Positions 16,382 to 24,507 of a DNA stretch of 64,000 nucleotides are shown piece by piece; positions within the stretch are counted from its first letter, which is position 1; every line of letters begins with the position of its first letter. Position numbers and translations under genes: made by a program. The stretch comes from Pseudomonas sp. 14P_8.1_Bac3 (GTDB taxonomy: Bacteria > Pseudomonadota > Gammaproteobacteria > Pseudomonadales > Pseudomonadaceae). The DNA is taken from assembly GCF_025466085.1 (NCBI RefSeq), contig NZ_JANLOD010000066.1:209614-273613 (forward strand), read 5' to 3'. The notes beneath the pieces were generated by a model that saw only the letters and a program-made list of their open reading frames with translations, ran no database searches and was not told the DNA's origin.

Positions 16382-17638
16382 ATGCCTGCTCAAAACCTCC
16401 GTCTCTCCGATCGACAGCTCAAGGGAGTCAAACCCGCGTCCAAGGATTACGTCCTCACGGACGGTGACGGTTTGCAGCTCCGCGTACGCAGCAACGGCTC
16501 GTTGCTGTGGAATTTCAACTACCGCGAACCGGTGACCAAGAAGCGCATCAACATCGGCTTCGGGACCTACCCCGAGCTGTCACTGGCGAATGCACGAAAG
16601 ATGGCAGTCGATGCCCGCGAGCTGCTCGCTCAGGGCATTGATCCGAAGGTGCAGCGCAATACGCTGAATGAAGCCAAGCGCGCAGAAACGGAACACACCT
16701 TCGAGAACGTGGCCACCGCCTGGTTCGAGCTCAAGAAAGACTCGGTCACCCCGGCCTACGCCGAGGACATTTGGCGGTCCCTCACGCTGCACGTGTTCCC
16801 CGATTTGAAGACGACGCCACTCACGAAAATCACCGCGCCGATGGTGATCGGATTGCTTCGTCCTATCGAAGCGAAAGGCAGCCTGGAGACGGTAAAGCGT
16901 CTCAGCCAGCGGCTAAACGAGATCATGACCTACGGCGTCAATTCCGGCTTGATCTTCGCCAACCCGCTCAGCGGTATCAGGGCAGTATTCAAGAAGCCCA
17001 AGAAAGAGAACATGGCTGCGCTTCCGCCCGAAGAACTCCCCGAGCTTATGCTGGAGATCGCGAACGCCAGTATCAAACGCACGACCCGCTGCCTGATCGA
17101 ATGGCAGTTGCACACAATGACTCGCCCCGCCGAGGCGGCGACTACTCGCTGGGCAGACATCGACTTTGAAAGGCGTGTCTGGACTATCCCACCGGAGCGG
17201 ATGAAGAAGCGCCGCCCACACAGCATTCCACTGAGTGATCACGCGGTCGCACTCTTGGAATCACTGAAGACTCACAGCGGCCATCGCGAATACGTTTTCC
17301 CGGCAGACAGAAATCCGCGCACCCACGCCAATAGCCAGACCGCCAACATGGCGTTGAAACGTATGGGGTTCCAGGATCGGCTGGTCAGCCACGGCATGCG
17401 CTCGATGGCCAGCACCATCTTGAATGAACATGGGTGGGACCCCGAACTCATTGAGGTCGCACTGGCGCATGTCGACAAGGATGAGGTGCGGAGCGCCTAC
17501 AACCGAGCCGACTACATCGAACGCCGGCGTCCGATGATGGCGTGGTGGAGTGAGTACATCCAGAAAGCCGCCACCGGCAGCCTGCTCGCCTCAGCGTATG
17601 GCCAAGTCAGAGGCAAGAACGTGGTGCCGATTCGCTAG
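16382..17638 (+). CDS. P4-type tyrosine integrase of the island
   Basis: This 418-residue site-specific recombinase should insert and excise the island at ssrA. It has the DUF4102-like N-terminal arm-binding domain (residues 5-95, with VLTDGDGLQLRV and GTYPELSLANAR), a core-binding SAM-like domain (105-205) and a catalytic domain (215-395). Catalytic residues are visible: Arg248 (MTRPAEA), His337 and Arg340 (SHGMRSM), His363 and Tyr373. The ATG at 16382 follows GAGGAGA; the longer frame from 16229 has no ribosome site and covers the att region. Location next to ssrA is typical. Confidence 0.95.
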   Translation: MPAQNLRLSDRQLKGVKPASKDYVLTDGDGLQLRVRSNGSLLWNFNYREPVTKKRINIGFGTYPELSLANARKMAVDARELLAQGIDPKVQRNTLNEAKRAETEHTFENVATAWFELKKDSVTPAYAEDIWRSLTLHVFPDLKTTPLTKITAPMVIGLLRPIEAKGSLETVKRLSQRLNEIMTYGVNSGLIFANPLSGIRAVFKKPKKENMAALPPEELPELMLEIANASIKRTTRCLIEWQLHTMTRPAEAATTRWADIDFERRVWTIPPERMKKRRPHSIPLSDHAVALLESLKTHSGHREYVFPADRNPRTHANSQTANMALKRMGFQDRLVSHGMRSMASTILNEHGWDPELIEVALAHVDKDEVRSAYNRADYIERRRPMMAWWSEYIQKAATGSLLASAYGQVRGKNVVPIR

Positions 17639-17725
17639 CGCTGTACAGGCGCAAGTACGGCAGCAACAACAACTGAGCGTTCAAGATTCGGGGCAAGCAG
17701 CCTCACTTATCCGCTTCTAAACGCG

Positions 17726-17770
17726 GGTCCATCCAAACAGGGCTGCAAAGCCGCCCTGTTTGGATGGACC
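17726..17770. repeat. Perfect 18-bp inverted repeat
   Basis: GGTCCATCCAAACAGGGC (17726-17743) and its exact complement GCCCTGTTTGGATGGACC (17753-17770) surround a 9-base loop, about 90 bases after the integrase stop. It could terminate the integrase transcript, although no T-run follows, or form a cruciform. Confidence 0.9.
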
Positions 17771-17798
17771 TTACTTTGAAGAGCTAAAAGCCACGACG

Positions 17799-17893
17799 TT
17801 GTCCACCATTTACCACGGACCTCCACCGGTGGATAAGCGTTCTTCAAGTCCAAAGTGGCGCTGAATTTCGAACCTTGACCGGGCTTATCCACA
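17799..17893. repeat. Cluster of DnaA-box-like 9-mers
   Basis: TTATCCACA at 17885-17893 is a perfect DnaA box. GGTGGATAA at 17828-17836 is an inverted copy with one mismatch, and TTGTCCACC at 17799-17807 is a weaker match. Such a cluster beside a long hairpin suggests an origin-like function, but chance matches are possible. Confidence 0.35.
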
Positions 17894-18128
17894 GGCGTAG
17901 AACTGGCCGTGCAAGCGCTGTCGATGACAGCAACCCAGGTGGCCCGAACCTTGAAGGCCACGCCGCTCCCGCGGTGGTTACCCCAAAAGGCAATTCGCGT
18001 CCGGCAGCTCGCCCGGTCACCTCCCCGGTGATGGATGCTCTCTAATCTCATGGCCCTCGTGCGCCAGCGACACCGTACTGTGCTGCCCTGCAGCAGCCCA
18101 TCCGCTTGGCCGAATTTTGCGCCAACCT

Positions 18129-18163
18129 GTGCCCGTCTCTTTCTTCTGGAAAGAGACGGGCAC
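18129..18163. repeat. Perfect 14-bp inverted repeat
   Basis: GTGCCCGTCTCTTT (18129-18142) and AAAGAGACGGGCAC (18150-18163) surround a 7-base loop. It would give a stable RNA hairpin or a cruciform in the unassigned region. Confidence 0.9.
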
Positions 18164-18215
18164 TTCTACCACTGCTGCAGCCCCCATCGCACAAGGCTTT
18201 GCGGCATTCCCCCTC

Positions 18216-18246
18216 GTGACAATCGGCGTGACAAACGCCGATGTCA
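18216..18246. repeat. Imperfect inverted repeat
   Basis: GTGACAATCGGCGT and ACGCCGATGTCAC form a stem with one bulged base around a short loop. It is the third hairpin in about 520 bases of the gene-free stretch. Confidence 0.7.
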
Positions 18247-18585
18247 CCAGTAACAGCGCTGTAGATGATGGTGCCGCAGGCCACGGAATGGACTGCACCT
18301 GACTGACAGTCAGGCATGCCCCGGTCATCGCACCGCTGCGTTCCCCCGGCTCAGGATCTTCAGGCGCTTGTTTCGTCAGCCAGCGCTGCCTCCACCCGCC
18401 CACCGGTAACGGTGTCCAGGAGGCTAGATCATGAGATGCCCTTGCTCCTGGTCGTAAGGAGCCGCCAGTCCTGCGTTAGAGGACATCCCCACAGGTCGCA
18501 GGGGCCTTGATCCCTGATAACACTCAGCATTCTTGGCGGGATGACGTGGGGCGAGGATCGGAAAGCGGAGGATGAGGTGACCGAC

Positions 18586-19566
18586 ATGGCATTGGTGGGT
18601 AGACGCGATGGTCGTAATTTCGGTTACGGCAGGCAATTGAGCTACGCAGGGCCACAGGCGCTGAAAGATATGTTCGGCGGTGGCCATTACGGCACGGTCA
18701 AAGCGCACTGTGATCGGTGGTTGGCATTCGTGAAGTGGTGCCGATCTGAACAGGGGCCCGGTATCAATGATGCGCGGCAGATTGATCGGAAGGTATTGGC
18801 CAACTATGCGGCGTATCTCCGTGACCTGGTTGGGCGCGGTGGCCTCGCCACCAGCACTGCGCAAAATCGGCTATCGAGCGTTAACAGGACCATGGCGGCG
18901 CTTCGCGGTGATCAGTGCGTGAAATTGCCAAGTCCGAGCAAGGCGTTGGGTATGCAGCGCACCGGGGTTCGACACTCGGTGCCGCAAGGCCAGGACCACG
19001 AACAGGTTAAGCAGATCGTCGATGCGCTTTGCAGCCATCATCAGCTGCGGGCCGCAGCGATTGTTTTGTTGGCTCGAGCCACCGGCATGCGCTTGCGTGA
19101 GGCCATCTTGGCGGACCTGCCACGGTTGAGCCGCGAGGCCAAAGACTTAGGCAAGATAAACATCCAGGATGGCACCAAAGGTGGACGCGCCGGTGCCTCC
19201 ACACCCCGTTGGATCGGGGTGGATGATCATGTTCGCGATGCGCTTTGGTTTGCATTGCAGGTGTCGCCTGTGGGTAGTCGCAACCTGATTGCGCCAAACG
19301 AAAGCTATCTGAATGTTCTGCAGGAAATCGTCCGCCCTGCGCGCGACATCCTGCATGCATACAACCTCAAAGGCATTCATGAGCTCCGAGCGGAATTCGC
19401 GTGTGAACGCTATGAGCAGATCACTCAGCACCGCGCACCCATCAACGGCGGCGAATGTTGCTAGATGGATCGGTGCCTTGATCGCGAGGCCCGGCGGCAA
19501 ATCAGCTATGAACTGGGGCACGGTCGGATCGATGTGGTCGCTGCCTACATTGGAGGGCGGACATGA
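18586..19566 (+). pseudogene. Integrase-domain (tyrosine recombinase-like) gene interrupted by an in-frame amber codon
   Basis: The frame starts at 18586 (MALVGRRDGRNFGYGRQLSY, ribosome site GAGGTGA) and encodes a core-binding domain followed by a catalytic domain with Arg in TGMRLREAI and the HxxR motif HELR. A TAG at 19462-19464 ends it at 292 residues. The same frame then continues without further stops as MDRCLDREARRQISYELGHG.. to AAYIGGRT and TGA at 19566. That tail holds the second catalytic His (GHG) and the nucleophilic Tyr, so the short product should be inactive in strand transfer. The family is one often carried by Pseudomonas integrative elements. The TGA overlaps the next ATG, which supports the original longer frame. 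Read-through cannot be excluded. Confidence 0.8.
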
Positions 19567-19838
19567 GTAAACCTTTCGAAATGGAACTGTTCTTGGCTGC
19601 CGTGCTGACCGGGTCGCATGCAACACGGCAACGCCATTTACGACAGGCGAAAATTATCCAAGCTGAAATAGCAGAACGCTGGAAGCGAGAGACGCCCTGG
19701 GTTTGGCGGCGAAAGCATGTGACTTGGTTTCTCGAACATCGCCTAAATCGACACAGCTATGCAACGCGGTATTACTATTTGCTGACCGTGCGACTGCTCG
19801 CTCGTCGATTACAAAAAGCATGGGTTTTCAATCTCTGA
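19563..19838 (+). CDS. Small basic protein coupled to the integrase-like gene
   Basis: This 91-residue, strongly basic protein of unknown function starts with MSKPFEMELFLAAVLTGSHA and is rich in Arg, His and aromatic residues in its second half (RHSYATRYYYLLTVRLLARR). Its ATG overlaps the TGA of the ancestral integrase-like frame (ATGA), so the pair was translationally coupled. The amber codon upstream should reduce its translation. The composition suggests nucleic-acid binding, which is inference only. Confidence 0.65.
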   Translation: MSKPFEMELFLAAVLTGSHATRQRHLRQAKIIQAEIAERWKRETPWVWRRKHVTWFLEHRLNRHSYATRYYYLLTVRLLARRLQKAWVFNL

Positions 19839-20130
19839 GTGAGACCGGCTGCTATCGCCCACCATAGCGACCCTTCGGTCAGGGCCGCAAGGCTGCGTGC
19901 CTAAGCAGTCAAGCTCGACGTCGCTGTTAACTGCGCCTTCCCGGATGCCGCCGTGATCGCTAAAAACCAAGACAGCCGCCCGCACCAAGTTGGTGTTCTT
20001 CGAACTCCCCGACAGGTCTATGAAGACGAATAGGGGACTGGCTGCGGCCTACAAGCCAATAGTTGGCCTTGCTATAACAGTCATTCCAACACTCCCAATA
20101 TTGGGTATGGTAACGCTAACAGGTCGCCCA

Positions 20131-23100
20131 TTAAATTTGCCCTCCAACACCCTTAAACTTATCAACAAAAAAAGCAACTTTGTGAAAGACACTTTGTTTT
20201 TTTGCCAAATAAGCCGGATTAAGTGGACTCATCTTAGGCAAAACGGAATTGAGCTCAGTTCCATTATCGCTAGCAAACTCCCGCTTTAGTGAAGCGGCGA
20301 TGTACCGTTTAGCCGCCACTTCATTCAGCTCCTCATCGCTGATCAACTCTTGGGCCTCGCGCCGCTGTTCTGATTGGGCGAAAGAGAAAAAAGCATCGAT
20401 CACGCTAGCCTTGTCATTAATCCGATCCAGATCGGTCTGGTTGATGAAGTCCACCACCAGGCTTTCTTTGGCGCGATTGCCCAGGCTGGCGCGAATCACC
20501 CGGCGCATCTCCTCGACCAGTGCAGCCTTGTCCTTGACCTTCTTGTTCTTCTCGAAGATCAGCTCAAGTATGTAGTCCAGGTTGATTTCCTGGGACTTGA
20601 GCAGGTCCACCTCGAACACCACATCGTCCCAGTCGATAATGGACTCGCTTGCTTCGTTACCCGCTTTCTCGCGCCTCAGCCAATCGCGGATGTCATTGTA
20701 GGTGGAGCGATAGTCCTGGACCTTGCGCTCGGCAGGCACGCGGATGGTCTGCAGCTCGGCTAGCTTCTCGTCATCCAGGTGGTGTTCGAGCTTGAATGCT
20801 TCCACGGCCTGCGGGTCGCTGATATCGACCGTTTGCAGCGCCTTCAGCGCGGCAAACTCGTCGTAGTTCTGCAGCACATTTTCCACGCGTAGGTACTCGC
20901 CGAACAACTTGGCGAAGTCTTTCTTCTCCGATTCCTTGATGATGTTGACCGGGTCGGGAAAACGTTGCTCCAGCTCCGTAACCACATCCATAAAGCCACG
21001 CCGTGCCTCACCGGTCAGCGTGTCGGTGAAGCCCTCCATGTACTCCTTGTAACTTTTTTCCAGAACCACGTTGCGCGTGTTCTTGTCGCCGAATAGCGTA
21101 ATAGCGTCGACCGTAGCCTGCTCCAGATCGCGGAAGGTAACTATATTGCCGAAAGTCTTGGTGGCATCGACGATGCGGTTGGTGCGTGAATAGGCCTGGA
21201 TCAGACCGTGATAGCGCAGGTTTTTGTCGACGAACAGCGTGTTCAGCGTTGGCGCATCGAAGCCGGTCAGGAACATGCCGACCACGATCAGCAGGTCGAT
21301 GTCCTGATCCTTCACGCGCTTGGCCAGGTCGCGGTAGTAGCTCTGGAAGCCCTTGCTGTCCACACCGAAATTGCTTTTGAACAGCGCGTTGTAATCAGCA
21401 ATCGCAGCGCTTAGGAACTCTTTAGCAGTGCTATCCATAGCCGACACTTCGAAGCTCTCATCGATGATGTCGCCAATGGCGTCCTGTTCTTCATTGGGGG
21501 CGAAGGAAAAGATGGTGGCGATGCGCAGCGGCTTGTCGCTGCCTTCCTGCAGCTTCTGCAGCGTCTCGTAGTACGATTTGGCGGCATCGACACTGCTCAC
21601 CGCGAACATGGCATTGAAGCCCTTGTTTGCCCCCTGTAAACGATGGGTCTTCTGGCGAAAATGTGTGAGCAGGTAATGCGAGATCTCTCGTATGCGCATG
21701 GGGTGGAGCAGAGCCTGGCGGTTCTCCGCGGCGCTGAGCTTCTTCTCGTCCTGCTCGGCTTCCAGAGCCTTGAACTGTGGACGGACATCGTTGTAGTCCA
21801 CCTTGAACTTGAGCACCTTCTCATCACGGATGGCATCAGTGATTACATAGGAATGCAGCTCGCGGCCAAACACGCTGGCGGTTGTATCGGCGCCCAGCGC
21901 ATTTTTTGGAAAAATTGGCGTGCCGGTGAAGCCGAACTGATAGAAGCGCTTGAACTTCTTCTTCAGATTCTTCTGCGCCTCGCCAAACTGGCTGCGGTGG
22001 CACTCGTCGAAGATGAACACAACCTGCTGGTGGAACACCGGCAGGTCGCCTTCGCTCTTCATCAGGTTGTTGAGCTTCTGGATGGTGGTGACGATGATCT
22101 TGTTGTCGTTCTTATCCAGGTTGCGCTTTAGGCCCGCCGTGCTCTCCGAACCATTGACGCTGTCGGGTGAAAAACGCTGGTACTCCTTCATAGTCTGGTA
22201 ATCCAGATCCTTGCGATCCACCACGAAGAACACTTTGTCGATGAACTCCAACTCGGTAGCCAGGCGCGCAGCCTTGAAGCTGGTCAGCGTCTTGCCCGAG
22301 CCGGTAGTGTGCCAGATATAACCGCCGCCCTCGGTGCTGTTCCAACGCTTGGCCTGCCAGGCACTGCGGATCTTCCATAGGATGCGCTCGGTGGCGGCAA
22401 TCTGGTACGGGCGCATCACCAGCAGGGTATTGCTGACGTCGAACACCGAATAGGTGAGCAGTACATCGAGCAGGGTGCGCTTCTGTAAGAAGGTCGCAGT
22501 GAAGTCTTTCAGATCCTTGATCGGGCTGTTGTCGGCCTGCGCCCAGTTCATGGTGAAGTCGAAACTGTGCTTGTTGCGCTGCGTGGTGTTGGCGAAGTAG
22601 CGCGTATCGGTGCCATTGGAGATTACGAACAGCTGCAAGTACCTAAATAGCGAATGCTCAGTATTGAAGCTCTCCTTGCTGTAGCGATGCACCTGATTGA
22701 AGGCTTCACGGATCGCCACGCCACGCTTCTTCAGCTCCACCTGCACCAGTGGCAGGCCGTTAACCAGAATCGTCACGTCGTAGCGGTTGGCGTAGCTGCC
22801 CGCCTGCTCGAACTGCTTGATGACCTGCACCTTGTTGCGGGCTAGGTTTTTCTTGTCCAGCAGGTAGATATTCTGGATGCGCCCGTCATCGAACACGAAG
22901 TCATGTACATGGTCGTCGTGAATCTTACGGGTCTTGTCATGGATGCTGTCGCTGAGCTTGTCCAACCAGCTTTCCACGAAGCGCGCCCACTCGGCGTCAG
23001 AAAAATCGACGCTATTGAGCGCCTGCAACTGCGTGCGCACATTGGCCAGCAGGGCCGGCATTGTCCTCAGTCCGGTGGGATGCTCATAGCCCTGATTGAC

Positions 23101-23229
23101 CAGATCATGGATGAACTCGCGCTCCAGATCGCCTTCGCTCTGGTAGGTCTCGGCAACTGTCCATTCTCTGGCGTACCTGTCGAGCACGATGAAGGTGTTG
23201 GACTCGGCGATGGTCTTGTAATCAGTCAT
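20131..23229 (-). CDS. hsdR: Type I restriction endonuclease subunit R (HsdR, PrrD-like)
   Basis: This 1032-residue motor and nuclease subunit translocates DNA and cleaves unmethylated invaders. The PD-(D/E)xK nuclease site is D151 with E165-L-K167 (in YDVTILVNG and VQVELKKRG), the same numbering I recall for EcoR124I HsdR. The superfamily 2 helicase has Walker A GSGKT at 310-314 and the DEAD-like motif FDECHRSQFG. A helical C-terminal domain binds the methylase. The start at 23229 (MTDYKTIAESNTF) has GGGGAG upstream; 51 open codons before it are not homologous. It is last in the hsdM-hsdS-prrC-hsdR series and overlaps the small frame at 23222 by 8 bases. Family: type IC. Confidence 0.96.
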   Translation of the reverse strand: MTDYKTIAESNTFIVLDRYAREWTVAETYQSEGDLEREFIHDLVNQGYEHPTGLRTMPALLANVRTQLQALNSVDFSDAEWARFVESWLDKLSDSIHDKTRKIHDDHVHDFVFDDGRIQNIYLLDKKNLARNKVQVIKQFEQAGSYANRYDVTILVNGLPLVQVELKKRGVAIREAFNQVHRYSKESFNTEHSLFRYLQLFVISNGTDTRYFANTTQRNKHSFDFTMNWAQADNSPIKDLKDFTATFLQKRTLLDVLLTYSVFDVSNTLLVMRPYQIAATERILWKIRSAWQAKRWNSTEGGGYIWHTTGSGKTLTSFKAARLATELEFIDKVFFVVDRKDLDYQTMKEYQRFSPDSVNGSESTAGLKRNLDKNDNKIIVTTIQKLNNLMKSEGDLPVFHQQVVFIFDECHRSQFGEAQKNLKKKFKRFYQFGFTGTPIFPKNALGADTTASVFGRELHSYVITDAIRDEKVLKFKVDYNDVRPQFKALEAEQDEKKLSAAENRQALLHPMRIREISHYLLTHFRQKTHRLQGANKGFNAMFAVSSVDAAKSYYETLQKLQEGSDKPLRIATIFSFAPNEEQDAIGDIIDESFEVSAMDSTAKEFLSAAIADYNALFKSNFGVDSKGFQSYYRDLAKRVKDQDIDLLIVVGMFLTGFDAPTLNTLFVDKNLRYHGLIQAYSRTNRIVDATKTFGNIVTFRDLEQATVDAITLFGDKNTRNVVLEKSYKEYMEGFTDTLTGEARRGFMDVVTELEQRFPDPVNIIKESEKKDFAKLFGEYLRVENVLQNYDEFAALKALQTVDISDPQAVEAFKLEHHLDDEKLAELQTIRVPAERKVQDYRSTYNDIRDWLRREKAGNEASESIIDWDDVVFEVDLLKSQEINLDYILELIFEKNKKVKDKAALVEEMRRVIRASLGNRAKESLVVDFINQTDLDRINDKASVIDAFFSFAQSEQRREAQELISDEELNEVAAKRYIAASLKREFASDNGTELNSVLPKMSPLNPAYLAKKQSVFHKVAFFVDKFKGVGGQI

Positions 23230-23356
23230 TGCTTGGGGTCTCCCCATGTCCCTGTGCGAGTTCGCTTTCAATTTCCTCCACTGCGGGCAATTGCGACTGC
23301 ACGGCCAGCGGAATGTCCTCGGTGATGAATGAGCTGACGCCCGTGCGCTCAGACAC
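23222..23356 (-). CDS. Small acidic 44-residue reading frame between prrC and hsdR
   Basis: The frame begins GTG at 23356, eight bases before the end of prrC, with AGGAAGAGG placed as a ribosome site 6-7 bases upstream. It ends at TGA 23222, eight bases inside hsdR. It begins MSERTGVSSFITEDIPLAVQ and ends GHGETPSND, with nine acidic residues against one Arg. Nested overlaps on both sides are typical of genes in a coupled operon, and it fills almost the whole gap between two large genes. I know no family for it. It could be a real small protein, for example a regulator of PrrC or HsdR, or only a leader that couples hsdR translation to prrC. Confidence 0.5.
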   Translation of the reverse strand: MSERTGVSSFITEDIPLAVQSQLPAVEEIESELAQGHGETPSND

Positions 23357-24506
23357 CTGGCGCCTCTTCTTCCTGTTGCCAATAGCCATAGTTGGCCAGC
23401 AGGTGGTCCAGCAGCAACTTGACCGTCTGCTTCTCCTGCGGGGTTGGCTCGGTGACGCTCTCGTTGGACAGCGTGCTGTGGCTGGTGAACTGCATGATGC
23501 GGTTCAGGTAAGCCTGCTTGTCGTCAGGCAAAAGCCCCGACCATTGCGGATAACCCAGAAAACTGGCGGTTTTCTCGTAGAGATTGCGCAGCAGGGTGAA
23601 GTGATAGCGCTGTACCTCGCCAGCAGCAATCGCCTGTTCGAGGGTCTGCCGCAGATGCAGGTGGTAAGAAAAGCTCTTATTGGAGTCGCCATACTTGACG
23701 CCCAGATCAAAGCTGCCGTCATCGAGACGTCCCAGTAAATAGCAGCCCTCTCTCTTGCCACCCTTGCTGAGGCCAAGCTCATTATGCAGCACGTTGAAGA
23801 AAAGCGGGCTGTGGGTGGTGATGACGAACTTCAGGTCCGGGGGACTTGCCTTGATCAGCCCTGCCAGATTGACCGCCAATTCGATAAGATGATTTTCATC
23901 CAGCGAACTCACCGGGTCATCAATGAATACGTACTCCAACTGATCGAACTCACGCGTCTCACGGTCCTCCGGCTCAGGCACATTGCGCGTGCTGACGACC
24001 TGGTCGAGCAAAGTGTAAAAAATGCTCCAGATGAAATTGCTTTCTTCACCCTTGGAGATCTTGAGGTTTCCTGAGCGCTCGTCGTCGCCGCGCTCAAACG
24101 AAAAAGTGACCTCCGAAAGATCTTCGCTGAAATGCGGGGTCAGCTTGTCGCTGGTGTAATGCTGAAAATAGCGGACGATATTGCCGTCCTGCCCTAGATC
24201 CCGAAGAACGCCGAGCAGCCAATTCGTGAACGAGTTGGGCTGGATTCGCAACTTGGGCTCAGCATCCAGCGCCAAATCGTTATCCCAATAGAACAGATCT
24301 TCGGTAAAGGCGCTGTAGTACAGAATTTTGCTGCGAGTCAACGCTGGCGGATCGGAAGCCTCCTCATCGTCACCCCTTGCTAAAACCCTATGCTTGAACT
24401 CACGTGAAAGACGCGTCTTGCCCGTGCCGTTAAAGGCATAGATCAGCTGCACCTTCTTGTTCGCGTCTTTCAGCTCTTGGGCAACCTCAGTCAGTGTCTT
24501 GCTCAT
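23349..24506 (-). CDS. prrC: Anticodon nuclease PrrC
   Basis: This 385-residue protein matches E. coli PrrC, the tRNA-Lys anticodon nuclease that is kept silent by its type IC restriction partner and is released when a phage inhibits restriction. The N-terminal ABC-type NTPase has Walker A AFNGTGKT (24-31), a signature-like ISKGEESNF (150-158), Walker B YVFIDDPVSSLD (192-203) and the H-loop THSP (231-234). The PrrC box KYGDSNKSFSYHLHL (271-285) is intact. The catalytic triad Arg307, Glu311 (LLRNLYEKT) and His343 (FTSHSTLSN) keeps the 36-residue Arg-His spacing of E. coli Arg320-Glu324-His356. It sits between hsdS and hsdR exactly as in the prr locus. A stretch of about 20 N-terminal residues present in E. 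coli PrrC is missing. Confidence 0.95.
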   Translation of the reverse strand: MSKTLTEVAQELKDANKKVQLIYAFNGTGKTRLSREFKHRVLARGDDEEASDPPALTRSKILYYSAFTEDLFYWDNDLALDAEPKLRIQPNSFTNWLLGVLRDLGQDGNIVRYFQHYTSDKLTPHFSEDLSEVTFSFERGDDERSGNLKISKGEESNFIWSIFYTLLDQVVSTRNVPEPEDRETREFDQLEYVFIDDPVSSLDENHLIELAVNLAGLIKASPPDLKFVITTHSPLFFNVLHNELGLSKGGKREGCYLLGRLDDGSFDLGVKYGDSNKSFSYHLHLRQTLEQAIAAGEVQRYHFTLLRNLYEKTASFLGYPQWSGLLPDDKQAYLNRIMQFTSHSTLSNESVTEPTPQEKQTVKLLLDHLLANYGYWQQEEEAPGV

Positions 24507-24507
24507 T

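Larger units (their letters stand above)
17639..18585. other. 947-base stretch without a convincing gene; hairpins and DnaA-box-like motifs
   Basis: No open frame here looks like a real protein: the minus-strand frames lack ribosome sites, have odd composition and match nothing I know. What it does hold is structure: three strong inverted repeats (17726-17770, 18129-18163, 18216-18246) and a group of DnaA-box-like 9-mers (17799-17893). It lies between the integrase and the broken integrase-like gene and may be a control region, an origin-like region or remains of a larger element. Confidence 0.5.

Noticed and set aside
17707..18403. Overlapping minus-strand frames of 114 and 128 codons
   Set aside because: They cross the perfect inverted repeats, have no ribosome sites and no family resemblance; the repeats are a better explanation of the region.
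19990..20289. Plus-strand frame of 99 codons after the 91-residue gene
   Set aside because: It runs into the 3' end of hsdR on the other strand and lacks a ribosome site. The interval 19839-20130 otherwise shows only a CCCAATATTGGG palindrome at 20094-20105.
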